The notes under the pieces are model-generated. The model searched no databases. It saw only the letters and a list, made by a program, of their open reading frames with translations, and was not told the origin of the DNA. The position numbers and the translations under genes are program-made. From contig JAEZGM010000008.1 of the NCBI GenBank assembly GCA_023416955.1, forward strand, positions 47,844 to 111,843: a stretch of DNA of 64,000 nucleotides, read 5' to 3'. The DNA comes from Bacillota bacterium. GTDB taxonomy: Bacteria > Bacillota > Clostridia > Oscillospirales > Acutalibacteraceae. The stretch's first letter is position 1. Each line of letters opens with the position of its first letter. Shown here in pieces: positions 50,048 to 58,947 of the stretch.

Positions 50048-50104
50048 TTTTTCATTGCTCCTTCGTAAAGCTCGGCATATCAACGTTATACAGCCGAAAT
50101 GGAA

Positions 50105-51796
50105 TTACATCGTTTCCGGCGCCGATATCTTAAACATGGAAAGAACGTTGCAAATGACAGTATTGGTTGCGCTGCAAAGGAAAAGTCTTGCGGCGGCGAG
50201 ATGTTCCTCCTCGCCCTTGACGCGGCACGCGTTGTAGAACTTGTGGAACAGCGTAGCGAGCGTAATCACATAGCGCGTGATGCGCGCGGGGTCGTAGTCC
50301 TTTGCCGCCGCGATGATTTCACCGGTATAGGCGGAAAGATGGCGGATCAGCTCGACTTCCTCCGGCGCGGTCAGAAGCGCAAGCTCATCGTCGGTGCAGG
50401 CGCGCGGGGCAATGCCCTCCGCCGCGAGCGCTTTCAGCATACTGCAGATACGCGCGTGTGCGTACTGCACATAGTATACCGGATTCTGTGCGTCCTGCTG
50501 TACCGCAAGATCAAGATCAAAGTCCATCTGGGAGCTTGCCTCACGCATATTGAACAGAAAGCGTGCGGCATCGACCGGCACTTCGTCCAGCAGATCGGCA
50601 AGCTGGATTGCCTTGCCGGTACGCTTGCTCATGCGCACGACCTCACCTGATTTTACGAGTCTGACCAGTTGAATCAGTACGACGTCGAGTTTGTCGCCAT
50701 CCAGCCCGACCGCGTTCATGGAGCCTTTCATTCTTGCTACGTGCCCATGGTGATCCGCACCCCATACATCGATGCAACGTTCAAAACCGCGGTTGAACTT
50801 GTTGCGGTGATAGGCAATGTCGGCTGTAAAGTAGGTTGGGTTGCCGTTCTGGCGCACCAGAACCTCGTCCTTTTCCGCGCCGTAATCCGTCGCCTTGTAC
50901 CAGAGGGCTCCGTCCTTTTCGTAGGTCATGTCTTTGTTTTTCAGCAGCTGTATGGTTTCGTCCAGCTCGCCGTCGTTGTGCAGGCGGCTTTCCAAAAACC
51001 ATTCGTCGTATTCAATGCGGTATTTTTTCAGATCATTCTTCATCTTGTCGATGTTCTTCGGCAGCGCGAAATCCACAAGCGCCTTCTGTCGCTGTGCGGA
51101 ATCCGCGTTTACATAACGGTCGCCATACTCGGCGGAAAATTCGGCGGCGCGCTCCTTAATATCTTCCCCGTGGTAGCCGTCCTCCGGGAATTCTATCGCG
51201 TCCTCGCCCTTATAAATCTGAAGGTAACGCGCCTCAAGGGAATTGCCGAATTTTTCAATCTGGTTGCCCGCGTCGTTTACATAAAATTCGCGCCAAACGT
51301 CGTAACCCGCAATATCCAGCACCGCCGCAAGGCAGTCGCCCAGCGCGCCGCCGCGCGCGTTGCCCATATGCATTGGCCCGGTCGGATTGGCGGAAACAAA
51401 TTCCACCATGATTTTTTTCTTCTGCCCGTAATTACTGCGTCCATAATCCGCGCCGCATGCGTCAACGTCTTTCAGCACATCGCCGTAAAACTTCCGGTTC
51501 AGAAAGAAATTGATAAAGCCGGGGCCGGCAATTTCAAATCGGTCAAAATAGGTTTCGTCCAGCGTAAGACGGTTTGTCAGAATTTCCGCGATTTTGCGGG
51601 GCGCAAGTCGGAACGCGCGGGCGGAAACCATCGCTGCGTTTGTCGCCCAATCGCCGTGTGTGCGGTCGCCCGGCACTTCTATGGAAAACGCGGGAATTTC
51701 CGCTTCGGGCAGGTCGCCGCCCTCAATCGCTGCGTGGAACGCGTCGCGAATCGCGTTCTCCAGTTCACTGGTCGCCTGAAATACTAGTTTTGACAT
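50105..51796 (-). CDS. argS: Arginyl-tRNA synthetase
   Basis: A 563-residue class I synthetase with the N-terminal tRNA-binding domain, the HIGH-like FVSANPTGPMHMGNARGG near residue 117-134, the KMSKS-equivalent RMSKRTGK near 400 and the anticodon-binding DALR domain at the C-terminus (FNMREASSQMDFDLD, YVQYAHARICSMLKAL). ATG at 51796 lies inside the end of the DUF1934 gene (32-base overlap), a linkage common in Firmicutes. Confidence 0.96.
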   Translation of the reverse strand: MSKLVFQATSELENAIRDAFHAAIEGGDLPEAEIPAFSIEVPGDRTHGDWATNAAMVSARAFRLAPRKIAEILTNRLTLDETYFDRFEIAGPGFINFFLNRKFYGDVLKDVDACGADYGRSNYGQKKKIMVEFVSANPTGPMHMGNARGGALGDCLAAVLDIAGYDVWREFYVNDAGNQIEKFGNSLEARYLQIYKGEDAIEFPEDGYHGEDIKERAAEFSAEYGDRYVNADSAQRQKALVDFALPKNIDKMKNDLKKYRIEYDEWFLESRLHNDGELDETIQLLKNKDMTYEKDGALWYKATDYGAEKDEVLVRQNGNPTYFTADIAYHRNKFNRGFERCIDVWGADHHGHVARMKGSMNAVGLDGDKLDVVLIQLVRLVKSGEVVRMSKRTGKAIQLADLLDEVPVDAARFLFNMREASSQMDFDLDLAVQQDAQNPVYYVQYAHARICSMLKALAAEGIAPRACTDDELALLTAPEEVELIRHLSAYTGEIIAAAKDYDPARITRYVITLATLFHKFYNACRVKGEEEHLAAARLFLCSATNTVICNVLSMFKISAPETM

Positions 51797-52229
51797 CTTT
51801 GTTGTTTGCCTCCTTGACCGTAATCAGAACATCATTGAAGCTTGACAGATTGGAATTGATGTCGAGCGTATAGCTGACTTCTACGCTGCCGCCCAAATCG
51901 TCTAGCGCGGATTTTACCTTGTTGGTGAAAACACCGATCATCATGAAACCGTAGCCGGTGTCGTAAGGGCACATATGCCGCTTCCCGTTTTCCAGAATCA
52001 GCCGCGTGCGCTGCTCGCCGCCCCGCATCAGCGTGACTTTGGAATCCCCCTCGACCTTCAGCACGGAGGTGTGTGCCGCGTTGTGGTTATCGGCATCGTA
52101 TTCTTTGTAGACAATAAACCTGCTGTCTCCCTTTTTTACATAGGAACCCAGCGTGGTTACTTCCACTTCTCCGGTTTCGCCGTCAATATTCTGCCGGCCC
52201 CGGATGGAGATAAGATAATTTTCCTGCAT
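51765..52229 (-). CDS. DUF1934 (YwiB-like lipocalin-fold) protein
   Basis: A 154-residue DUF1934 protein with the pattern NYLISIRGRQNIDGE, RFIVYKEYDADNH, KVTLMRGGEQRTRLILENGK and TGYGFMMIGVFTNKVKSALD. The fold is a lipocalin-like barrel; the function is unknown. It precedes argS in many Firmicutes, here with 32-base overlap, so coexpression is assured. ATG start with AAGGAG upstream. Repeat family C copy 3 separates it from murI. Confidence 0.82.
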   Translation of the reverse strand: MQENYLISIRGRQNIDGETGEVEVTTLGSYVKKGDSRFIVYKEYDADNHNAAHTSVLKVEGDSKVTLMRGGEQRTRLILENGKRHMCPYDTGYGFMMIGVFTNKVKSALDDLGGSVEVSYTLDINSNLSSFNDVLITVKEANNKDVKTSISGDQ

Positions 52230-52252
52230 TTATGAACTCCTTATGGTTACTC

Positions 52253-52314
52253 AGGTCTTGTTTATAATCGGTAAGCCGAAACAGACTGGACTTTACATTT
52301 CATAAACAAGACCT
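52253..52314. repeat. Repeat family C, copy 3 (short form)
   Basis: 62 bases with 13-base perfect ends AGGTCTTGTTTAT and ATAAACAAGACCT. Overlaps the last two bases of murI. The interior is unlike copies 1-2. Confidence 0.55.
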
Positions 52315-53125
52315 AGAATGAGTCGATATCCACCTGACTGACTTCATCTTTCACATCGCGGCGCAGAAAAATCCCCGCTACCTGTGAAAAACCCTCCACG
52401 CGGTCGCTCACGAAGAAACGTGCTTCGCCTTCGCCGCTTCCCTCGCACAGCAGATCCTGCTCCCGCAGCATCTGGGCGCTTACAAGCGCTGTCTCCCGGC
52501 CGCTGTCGACCAGCTTTACGTCGCTGCCCATTACTTCCGCAATGAAGCGCTGAAGAATCGGGTAATGCGTACAGCCTAGAATCAGTGTGTCGATGCCCTC
52601 GTCGCGCAGCTTTGTCAAATAGCGCAGCGCGACCAGCCTTGTAACTTCGTCGCCCGGCTCGACAAATCCGTTTTCCACCAGCGGAACAAACAGCGGGCAA
52701 TCCCGCTCAAACACGGTGATTTCGGGATCAATTTCCGTCAGTGCCCGCTGGTAGGAGCCACTGCGAATCGTCGCGGAGGTGCCGATTACGCCGACACGTC
52801 GGTTTCGGGTCGCCGCCGCCGCTGCTTTGGCGGTAGGCCGGACTACGCCGGTAAACGGCACACCCAGATGGTCGCCCAGGTTTTCCGCAACTGAACTGAC
52901 GGTGCCGCAGGCGGCAATCATCATTTTTACATTGTTGGACAGTAAAAAGGCTGCGTCCTGTTTTGCGTATTTTTGAATGGTTTCACGGCTGCGCGAGCCG
53001 TACGGAACGCGCCCCGTGTCGCCGAAGTAAACAATATTTTCATGCGGTAGAATCTGTAAAAGCTCTTTTACGGCGGTCAGCCCGCCCAGCCCGGAATCAA
53101 ACACGCCGATTGGTCTGTTATCCAT
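52313..53125 (-). CDS. murI: Glutamate racemase
   Basis: A 270-residue racemase supplying D-glutamate for peptidoglycan. Motifs: IGVFDSGLGGLTAV, FGDTGRVPYGSRS, catalytic Cys in IAACGTVSS near 73 and LILGCTHYPIL near 183. The first Cys motif normally reads ACNT; the Asn is Gly here, a residue that usually contacts substrate. Lies between ddl and DUF1934-argS in one direction, so a cell-wall precursor unit. Confidence 0.92.
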   Translation of the reverse strand: MDNRPIGVFDSGLGGLTAVKELLQILPHENIVYFGDTGRVPYGSRSRETIQKYAKQDAAFLLSNNVKMMIAACGTVSSVAENLGDHLGVPFTGVVRPTAKAAAAATRNRRVGVIGTSATIRSGSYQRALTEIDPEITVFERDCPLFVPLVENGFVEPGDEVTRLVALRYLTKLRDEGIDTLILGCTHYPILQRFIAEVMGSDVKLVDSGRETALVSAQMLREQDLLCEGSGEGEARFFVSDRVEGFSQVAGIFLRRDVKDEVSQVDIDSF

Positions 53126-53163
53126 GCTTCTTTATCGCTCCAAAATGTTTTCTATACTTAAAC

Positions 53164-54237
53164 TTAATATTTGGATTTTATTTCAAAGGACAGCTCAATT
53201 AATTTGTCGAGCAATTTACTGTAAGGCACGCCGCAGGCGTCCCAAAGCTTCGCGTACATACTGATGGAGGTAAAGCCCGGCATTGTGTTCAGTTCGTTCA
53301 GCAGCACTTCGCCGCCGTCGCGCACAAAGAAGTCCACGCGGGTCAGTCCGGTGCAGCCAAGCAAGCGGTAAGCACGGCAGGCGACGGAGCGGATTTGCTC
53401 CGTGACCTCGTCGCTCAGGTGCGCTGGAATATAAAGCTGGGACTTGCCCGAGTTATATTTATCGTCATAATCGTAGAATTCCGCGGAGGCGGCGATTTCG
53501 CCGACCAGTGAAGCCCGCGGCTCCAAATTGCCGAGTACGGCGCATTCGACTTCCTGACCGACGATCGCTTCCTCAATGATGATTTTATCGTCTTCCCGCG
53601 CGGCTTTTTCCACGGCGGCGTCCAGCTCGGCTTCGCTGTGCACTTTGCTGATTCCCACGGAGGAACCCGCATTCGCCGGTTTTACGAAGACCGGGTAACC
53701 GAGCCTTGCCTGTATTTTTACTTTAATTTTGTCTGCGCCGGTCGTGTATTTGTCGGCAAAAAACCACAGGTAATTCGCTTGTTTAATCCCTGCCGCGGTC
53801 AGCAGTGTATGGGTTACGCCTTTATCCATACATACGGCGGCAGCCAGCGTGCGGCAGCCGACAAACGGCAGGCCGCTTAGCTGCAGCAGACCCTGAATGG
53901 TGCCGTCTTCACCGTTTTTGCCGTGAAGAACAGGGAAAACGCAGTCCACGGGAATAATCTCAAACCCGTTTTCCCCGTCGGCTACAACGCCGCGGACGCT
54001 TCGGTCGGGGGAAATGAACGCGGCGCGGTTGGCGGGGTGCTTCTCCCAGCCGCCGTCGGCAATCTGCTCTGCCGGCCCGCTGTACAAAAGCCAGCGCCCT
54101 TCCTTTGTAATACCCAATAATACAAGGTCATATTTTTCTTTTGATAAATTGTTTATGACAGACGTGACAGAGCGCCTCGAAACCTCATGCTCCGAAGAAC
54201 AGCCGCCAAAGAGTACGGCAATTGTCTTCTTATTCAT
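53164..54237 (-). CDS. ddl: D-alanine--D-alanine ligase
   Basis: A 357-residue ATP-grasp ligase joining D-Ala-D-Ala. Motifs: VLFGGCSSEHEVSRRS near residue 8, PVLHGKNGEDGTIQGLLQL near 95, ATP-binding PVFVKPANAGSSVGISKV near 168, VDFFVRDGGEVLLNELNTMP near 300. ATG 54237 follows GGAGG at 8 bases; the 6 residues before it are excluded. Upstream of murI by 38 bases; the specificity residues do not suggest a D-lactate or D-serine ligase, though this was not aligned in detail. Confidence 0.94.
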   Translation of the reverse strand: MNKKTIAVLFGGCSSEHEVSRRSVTSVINNLSKEKYDLVLLGITKEGRWLLYSGPAEQIADGGWEKHPANRAAFISPDRSVRGVVADGENGFEIIPVDCVFPVLHGKNGEDGTIQGLLQLSGLPFVGCRTLAAAVCMDKGVTHTLLTAAGIKQANYLWFFADKYTTGADKIKVKIQARLGYPVFVKPANAGSSVGISKVHSEAELDAAVEKAAREDDKIIIEEAIVGQEVECAVLGNLEPRASLVGEIAASAEFYDYDDKYNSGKSQLYIPAHLSDEVTEQIRSVACRAYRLLGCTGLTRVDFFVRDGGEVLLNELNTMPGFTSISMYAKLWDACGVPYSKLLDKLIELSFEIKSKY

Positions 54238-54388
54238 CTGTAATCCTCCAAACATCGAAAACGCCCTGCGCGAGCAGCGAAAACGGTTCGTATTCGGGGC
54301 GTATTTCTGATTTAATATACACTATGCTGTGAATATTTATCATATCACAACCCCGCGGAAGGCGCAATCAAATTTTATTAAATGTATG

Positions 54389-54417
54389 GTGACAAAAAAA
54401 CGTTTATGTTGTATAAT
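54389..54417 (+). promoter_or_regulatory. Predicted sigma-A promoter of the 264-residue hypothetical gene
   Basis: GTGACA, 17-base spacer, TATAAT, 61 bases before the TTG start. Confidence 0.6.
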
Positions 54418-54478
54418 TAATACCTCTTATATATTTTGATCATCATACCGGAATATAAATAAATTTGGAGTGATTTTT

Positions 54479-55273
54479 TTGAATCAACAGGCATTTGACC
54501 TTGTTGCAAGAAAAGTAGAGGAAGCGCTGGCCGAGCAGGGTTTTGCCTCACAGGGCGCGGCAAACGGAAAAGACGGCTTCGCGGCGCTGTTCCTGAGGGA
54601 GAACCTAGCGTACAGCGTTCTGTTCAGCGAAGCCAAAAAGCGCTTTGAACTGAGGACGTGCGACGTCGACGAGCAGGGGAAACCGGATGAGAAGTGGAAG
54701 TCCGTTTCTATTTGGCTGTTTGACCCGGAGGGGGACGGCCTTTCCGAAGCGGAAAACATCGCGGCCGACTTTGTGGAAACGATTCAGGGCCCGAAGCGCA
54801 TTGCGGAGATCAAAACGAAGAAAAAGCGCAAAAAGGATGACGAAAACAACGTTGACCCGGTGTTCTTTTTCAACCGTTTTGTGGGAATTTTTCCGGAGCT
54901 GAAAGATGAGCTGAATCAGGAGAGGGCACAATACGGCGATGTGCGCGCGGTAACGTTTGCGCGTTCCAACCTGCTGCCAAAGCTGGAGGCGCTCTGCGCG
55001 CAGCCGTCAAAGCAGGATCAGGTCAAGCGCTGCTGTGACCTTCTGGGCGACCAGTACATCGCGGGCGACATGGATGTGCGTTCCATTATTATGATCGTGC
55101 TTCTCAATGGCTTAAGCGAATCTGCGCTCAAAAATATGGAGCCGCTTTTCGGCGATGACCTGAAAAAAGCCTACCTGTCGGCGCGCAAAATCAGGGGAAA
55201 AAAATTCAAACCCGAGAAAAAGAAAAAGCAGAAACGCTTTGTGGCCGACAATCTGAATACCCTGCAGCGGTAA
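54479..55273 (+). CDS. Hypothetical protein, 264 residues, basic linker
   Basis: TTG 54479 is taken as start: TTTGGAG lies 8 bases upstream, whereas GTG 54470 overlaps that site. The protein has an N-terminal domain (LNQQAFDLVARKVEEALAEQ, SVLFSEAKKRFELRTCDVDE), a Lys-rich hinge (KTKKKRKKDDENN near 117), a helical second domain (FFFNRFVGIFPELKDELNQE) and a very basic tail (KKFKPEKKKKQKRF). No signal peptide or membrane segment. I do not recognise the family. The basic hinge and tail would suit nucleic-acid binding; that is inference. Monocistronic, just upstream of the rpmG-nusG block. Confidence 0.7.
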   Translation: MNQQAFDLVARKVEEALAEQGFASQGAANGKDGFAALFLRENLAYSVLFSEAKKRFELRTCDVDEQGKPDEKWKSVSIWLFDPEGDGLSEAENIAADFVETIQGPKRIAEIKTKKKRKKDDENNVDPVFFFNRFVGIFPELKDELNQERAQYGDVRAVTFARSNLLPKLEALCAQPSKQDQVKRCCDLLGDQYIAGDMDVRSIIMIVLLNGLSESALKNMEPLFGDDLKKAYLSARKIRGKKFKPEKKKKQKRFVADNLNTLQR

Positions 55274-55367
55274 GCGGTTTTTGATTTTGTCAGTTAACAG
55301 CACGGGCGGCCTGTCCGCGCTGTTTCTAAAATCATATTATTATTTATAAAAAACTTAATCATAACGC

Positions 55368-55397
55368 TTGACAAGTTTTTTATACTTGTGATATGAT
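55368..55397 (+). promoter_or_regulatory. Predicted sigma-A promoter of rpmG-secE-nusG
   Basis: TTGACA, 18-base spacer, TATGAT. The leader of about 100 bases contains AGGTCT/AGACCT arms followed by AAAAATTTTT (about 55450-55480). Confidence 0.7.
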
Positions 55398-55500
55398 GGT
55401 TATACCTCATAAAGGGGGCTATTTTTTTGCGCTCTTTTAAGAGGGAGGCTGAGGTCTATTTCAGACCTAAAAATTTTTCCGTACAACGGGAGGTGCCGTC

Positions 55501-55650
55501 ATGAGAGTGAAAATCACATTGGCTTGCACAGAATGCAAGCAGCGCAATTACAACACAATGAAGAACAAGAAGAATGATCCGGACAGGCTTGAAATGAACA
55601 AGTACTGCAGATTCTGTAAGAAGCACACGCTTCACAGAGAAACAAAGTAA
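55501..55650 (+). CDS. rpmG: Ribosomal protein L33
   Basis: 49 residues beginning MRVKITLACTEC; two CxxC pairs (CTEC and CRFC) make it the zinc-binding form, with the usual NYNTMKNKKN and KYCRFCKKHTLHRETK segments. GGGAGGTG lies upstream of the ATG. First gene of the rpmG-secE-nusG-rplKA run, the standard order in Firmicutes. Confidence 0.95.
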   Translation: MRVKITLACTECKQRNYNTMKNKKNDPDRLEMNKYCRFCKKHTLHRETK

Positions 55651-55671
55651 TCCGGACGGAGGGAAAAGGTC

Positions 55672-55908
55672 ATGTCAGATACTACCGCAAAGAAAGAGAA
55701 CTTTTTTTCCAGAACCGGCAAAAACGTTTCTAAATTCTTCCGCGATGTAAAGAGTGAAATCAAGAAGATAGTATGGCCTACACCCCAGGCGGTGTTTAAA
55801 AACACGGGCGTTGTCCTGGTAACTATTATCGTGATCGGATTATTCATCTTTGGGCTGGATACATTGCTGATGAATCTGCTTGGGCTGGTTATGAACGTTG
55901 CGAAGTAG
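55672..55908 (+). CDS. secE: Preprotein translocase subunit SecE
   Basis: 78 residues with the SecE signature FFRDVKSEIKKIVWPTPQA before one C-terminal membrane helix (VVLVTIIVIGLFIFGLDTLL). The single-helix form is usual in Firmicutes. GGAGGGAAAAGG lies just upstream of the ATG. It is part of the SecYEG channel, 21 bases after rpmG and 19 before nusG. Confidence 0.95.
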   Translation: MSDTTAKKENFFSRTGKNVSKFFRDVKSEIKKIVWPTPQAVFKNTGVVLVTIIVIGLFIFGLDTLLMNLLGLVMNVAK

Positions 55909-55927
55909 GTAAGCGGAGGAGTTCATT

Positions 55928-56449
55928 ATGTCTGAAGACGCAAGATGGTATGTTGTCCATACCTATTCCGGGTATGAGAACAAAGTTGCCTCCAATCTTG
56001 AAAAAACGGTGGAAAACCGTCAGCTCCATGATTTAATTCAGGAGATTCGCGTCCCGACCGAAACTGTTACCGAAGTAAAGGATAACAAGCGTCGCGACGT
56101 GGAACGGAAAATTTTTCCCGGATATGTTCTGGTGAAGATGATTCTTACCGATGAGTCCTGGTATGTAGTCCGGAATATTCGCGGCTGCACGGGCTTTGTT
56201 GGCCCGTCGTCAAAACCGATTCCGCTCACCGACGAAGAAGTTTCGAGATTGGGCGTCGAACAGAAAAAGATTGAGGTTTCTTATGCTGTCGGTGATTCTG
56301 TCCACATTGTAGACGGCCCGCTTGAGGGCTTTGTCGGAACGGTGGAAGAAATTGATACCGACAAAAACCGTATTCGGGTTACTGTTTCCATGTTCGGGCG
56401 TGAAACCCCGGTCGAACTTGAACTGGATCAGGCCGAAGCGGTTGAGTAA
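55928..56449 (+). CDS. nusG: Transcription termination/antitermination protein NusG
   Basis: 173 residues. NGN domain: ARWYVVHTYSGYENKVASNL, FPGYVLVKMILTDESWYVVR; KOW domain from about 120: VGDSVHIVDGPLEGFVGTVE. NusG tunes RNA polymerase elongation and pausing. Strong GGAGG site. Followed by the rplK leader. Confidence 0.96.
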   Translation: MSEDARWYVVHTYSGYENKVASNLEKTVENRQLHDLIQEIRVPTETVTEVKDNKRRDVERKIFPGYVLVKMILTDESWYVVRNIRGCTGFVGPSSKPIPLTDEEVSRLGVEQKKIEVSYAVGDSVHIVDGPLEGFVGTVEEIDTDKNRIRVTVSMFGRETPVELELDQAEAVE

Positions 56450-56571
56450 CACGCAACACTGATAATTTGCGGGCGACCGCTTATTATGAGGGGGCACTGC
56501 CCCTGTGGGAGGAACGGATAAATCCATTCGTCCGCTCCGCCATTTACCACGAATTTTGGAGGTGCAAACAA
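56450..56571 (+). promoter_or_regulatory. Leader region of rplK-rplA with two hairpins
   Basis: 122 bases with GGGGCactGCCCC (56491-56503) and a longer GGAaCGGA/TCCGctCC arm pair (about 56511-56540). Firmicute L11 operons are often autoregulated by L1; I cannot show that these hairpins match that site. Confidence 0.35.
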
Positions 56572-56997
56572 ATGGCTCAAAAGGTTACGGGCTTGATTAA
56601 GCTCCAAATACCCGCTGGCAAAGCAACCCCGGCACCGCCGGTCGGACCGGCACTCGGTCAGCACGGCGTCAACATTATGGCGTTTACAAAGGAATTCAAC
56701 GAACGCACAAAGAACGATGTGGGTCTTATCATTCCTGTCGTTATTACTGTTTATGCGGATCGTTCCTTTACGTTTATCACAAAAACCCCGCCGGCTGCTG
56801 TTCTGATTAAGAAGGCTTGTGGGATTGAATCCGCTTCGGGCGAACCGAACAAGAAAAAGGTTGCCAAAATTACCCGTGAGCAGGTTCGTAAAATTGCGGA
56901 AACAAAAATGCCTGACTTAAACGCGGCTTCCGTCGAGTCGGCTATGAGCATGGTTGCGGGCACTGCGCGCAGCATGGGCATCGAAGTCGTAGATTGA
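56572..56997 (+). CDS. rplK: Ribosomal protein L11
   Basis: 141 residues starting MAQKVTGLIKLQIPAGKATP, with PAPPVGPALGQHGVNIMAF and the C-terminal rRNA-binding domain (FTFITKTPPAAVLIKKACGI; MPDLNA; MSMVAGTARSMGIEV). TTTTGGAGGTG precedes the chosen ATG; the open frame upstream is leader. Forms the stringent-response and GTPase-associated centre of the 50S subunit. Confidence 0.97.
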   Translation: MAQKVTGLIKLQIPAGKATPAPPVGPALGQHGVNIMAFTKEFNERTKNDVGLIIPVVITVYADRSFTFITKTPPAAVLIKKACGIESASGEPNKKKVAKITREQVRKIAETKMPDLNAASVESAMSMVAGTARSMGIEVVD

Positions 56998-57058
56998 TCA
57001 CCCGGGTGGGAGGAACTTTTCTATATCCGATTTTACCACTCAATAGGGAGGAAAACCA

Positions 57059-57754
57059 ATGAAACACGGTAAAAAATACGTCGACGGCGCAAAGCTGATC
57101 GACCGCGCAAAGCTCTACGATGTGAACGAAGCGCTCGACCTCTGTGTCAAGACCGGCACATCTAAGTTTGATGAAACTGTAGAAGTTCATGTTAAGCTGG
57201 GCGTTGACAGCCGCCATGCGGATCAGCAGGTTCGCGGTGCAATTGTTCTGCCTAACGGTACTGGTAAAAATATTCGTGTTCTTGCAATCTGCAAGGGCGA
57301 CGCCGTAAAAGAAGCGGAAGAAGCAGGCGCTGAATTTGTCGGCGCGGAGGAATTGGTACAGAAAATCCAGAACGAAAACTGGATGGATTTTGACGTGCTG
57401 ATTACTACCCCCGATATGATGGGTCTTGTTGGCCGTCTTGGCAAGGTGCTTGGTCCCCGCGGACTGATGCCAAACCCGAAGGCCGGTACGGTTACCCGTG
57501 AAATCGGCAAAGCAGTTACCGAAGCCAAAGCCGGTAAGATTGAATATCGTTTGGATAAAACCAACATTATTCACTGCAGCATCGGCAAAGTTTCCTTCGG
57601 CGGCGAAAAGCTGCAGCAGAACTTTGACGCGCTTCTCGGCGCTATTGTCAAAGCGAAGCCGGCAGCATCCAAAGGCCAGTATGTGAAAAGCTGTGTTGTT
57701 GCTTCCACAATGGGCCCCGGCGTTCGTATCAACCCCAATAAGGTTGGTGCGTAA
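57059..57754 (+). CDS. rplA: Ribosomal protein L1
   Basis: 231 residues: MKHGKKYVDGAKLID, FDETVEVHVKLGVDSRHADQ, DVLITTPDMMGLVGRLGKVL, GPRGLMPNPKAGTVT. L1 binds 23S rRNA and usually represses its own operon. Sits 61 bases after rplK. The rplJ promoter begins 4 bases after its stop codon. Confidence 0.97.
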   Translation: MKHGKKYVDGAKLIDRAKLYDVNEALDLCVKTGTSKFDETVEVHVKLGVDSRHADQQVRGAIVLPNGTGKNIRVLAICKGDAVKEAEEAGAEFVGAEELVQKIQNENWMDFDVLITTPDMMGLVGRLGKVLGPRGLMPNPKAGTVTREIGKAVTEAKAGKIEYRLDKTNIIHCSIGKVSFGGEKLQQNFDALLGAIVKAKPAASKGQYVKSCVVASTMGPGVRINPNKVGA

Positions 57755-57758
57755 GCGC

Positions 57759-57787
57759 TTGACAGCTCGATCGCTCTGTGATATTAT
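57759..57787 (+). promoter_or_regulatory. Predicted sigma-A promoter of rplJ-rplL
   Basis: TTGACA, 17-base spacer, TATTAT (overlapped by a TATAAT at 57785). Starts right after the rplA stop codon. Confidence 0.65.
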
Positions 57788-57794
57788 AATTAAA

Positions 57795-57923
57795 GCTGTT
57801 CTTTATTCAAAGACAGCAGGTGCGTTTGCATAATGGGTTTCCCAGCCTGCCGAGGATAAGAGCTAAGTGCATGTAGCGTGTATTTATGCCCTTCCCGCGG
57901 TTGTGGGAAGGGCATTTTGTTTT
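57795..57923 (+). ncRNA. Ribosomal protein L10 leader with terminator hairpin
   Basis: The leader has the L10-leader pattern AAAGACAGCAGGTGC ... CCTGCCGAGGAT, and ends in ATGCCCTTCCCGC/GTGGGAAGGGCAT (57886-57898, 57903-57915) plus TTTTGTTTT. In Firmicutes this RNA binds L10-L12 and controls rplJL by attenuation or translation. Confidence 0.8.
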
Positions 57924-57959
57924 ATAAAGCGCTCATCTTGTGCATGGAGGTGAATTTAT

Positions 57960-58496
57960 TTGCCAAGTGAAAAGATTTTAGAGGAAAAAAAGCAGAAGGT
58001 TGCCGTCCTTGCTGAAAGCCTGAAAGCCGCTCGTGTCGGTGTTCTGGTTGATTACAAGGGAATTACTGTTGCTGACGATACAAAGCTCCGCAAGGAACTG
58101 CGTGAGTCCGGCGATGAGTACATGGTGGTAAAGAATACACTGCTGAAGCTCGCGCTGAAAGATGCCGGGATTGATGGTCTGGATTCCGTTTTGGAAGGAA
58201 CGACCGCAATCTGCATCGGCAAAGAGGATTACGTAAACGGCGCGAAGATTCTCACTAAGTATGCCGATACCAGCAAGAAGTTCCAGATTAAAGCGGGTTT
58301 TGTTGACGGAAATGTCATTGACGCCGACGGCGTGAAAGAACTTGCCGCTCTGCCGCCGAAGGAAGTTTTGGTGGCCAAAGCATTGGGAGGACTCAATGCT
58401 CCGATTACCGGATTTGTTACCGTGCTGAACGGTACCCTGAAGGGTCTGGTTGTCGCACTGAACGCAATTGCCGAAAAGCAGGCCGCAAACGCGTAA
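57960..58496 (+). CDS. rplJ: Ribosomal protein L10
   Basis: 178 residues beginning MPSEKILEEKKQKVAVLAES; VGVLVDYKGITVADDTKLRK and EYMVVKNTLLKLAL are conserved, and the C-terminal helix that carries L12 dimers is present. Start is TTG, 8 bases after TGGAGGTG, which is unusual for so highly expressed a gene but no ATG is near. It anchors L12 on the ribosome and binds its own leader. Confidence 0.95.
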   Translation: MPSEKILEEKKQKVAVLAESLKAARVGVLVDYKGITVADDTKLRKELRESGDEYMVVKNTLLKLALKDAGIDGLDSVLEGTTAICIGKEDYVNGAKILTKYADTSKKFQIKAGFVDGNVIDADGVKELAALPPKEVLVAKALGGLNAPITGFVTVLNGTLKGLVVALNAIAEKQAANA

Positions 58497-58555
58497 GGTG
58501 CAAACTGTAAGAATTATTCCTTAAAAAATTAAAATTATTTTGGAGGTAACTAACA

Positions 58556-58933
58556 ATGTCTGATAAAGTTGTAAAGTTGATTGAAGACGTAAAATCCCTG
58601 ACTGTTCTTGAGCTGTCTGAGCTCGTTAAGGCTCTCGAAGAGGAGTTCGGCGTTTCCGCTGCTGCTCCGGTTGCTGTTGCTGCCGCTCCGGCTGCTGCCA
58701 CTGCTGCTGTTGCTGAAGAGAAGACCGAATTTGACGTCGTGCTCAAAGCTGCCGGCGCAAACAAGATTCAGGTCATTAAGGTTGTTCGCGAAATCACCGG
58801 CCTCGGCTTGAAAGAAGCGAAGGAACTGGTTGACGGTGCACCGAAGGCTGTTAAAGAAGGCGCTTCCAAGGATGACGCTGAAGCCATTAAGACTAAGCTG
58901 ACCGAAGTTGGCGCAGAAGTCGAAGTAAAGTAA
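58556..58933 (+). CDS. rplL: Ribosomal protein L7/L12
   Basis: 125 residues: N-terminal dimerisation helix (VVKLIEDVKSLTVLELSELV), an Ala-rich hinge, and the C-terminal domain with EKTEFDVVLKAAGANKIQVI, KVVREITGLGLKEAKELVDG. Recruits translation GTPases. TTGGAGGTAAC precedes the ATG. A strong terminator follows, so rpoB is not downstream as in many bacteria. Confidence 0.97.
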   Translation: MSDKVVKLIEDVKSLTVLELSELVKALEEEFGVSAAAPVAVAAAPAAATAAVAEEKTEFDVVLKAAGANKIQVIKVVREITGLGLKEAKELVDGAPKAVKEGASKDDAEAIKTKLTEVGAEVEVK

Positions 58934-58947
58934 TTTTACTCGCTTAC

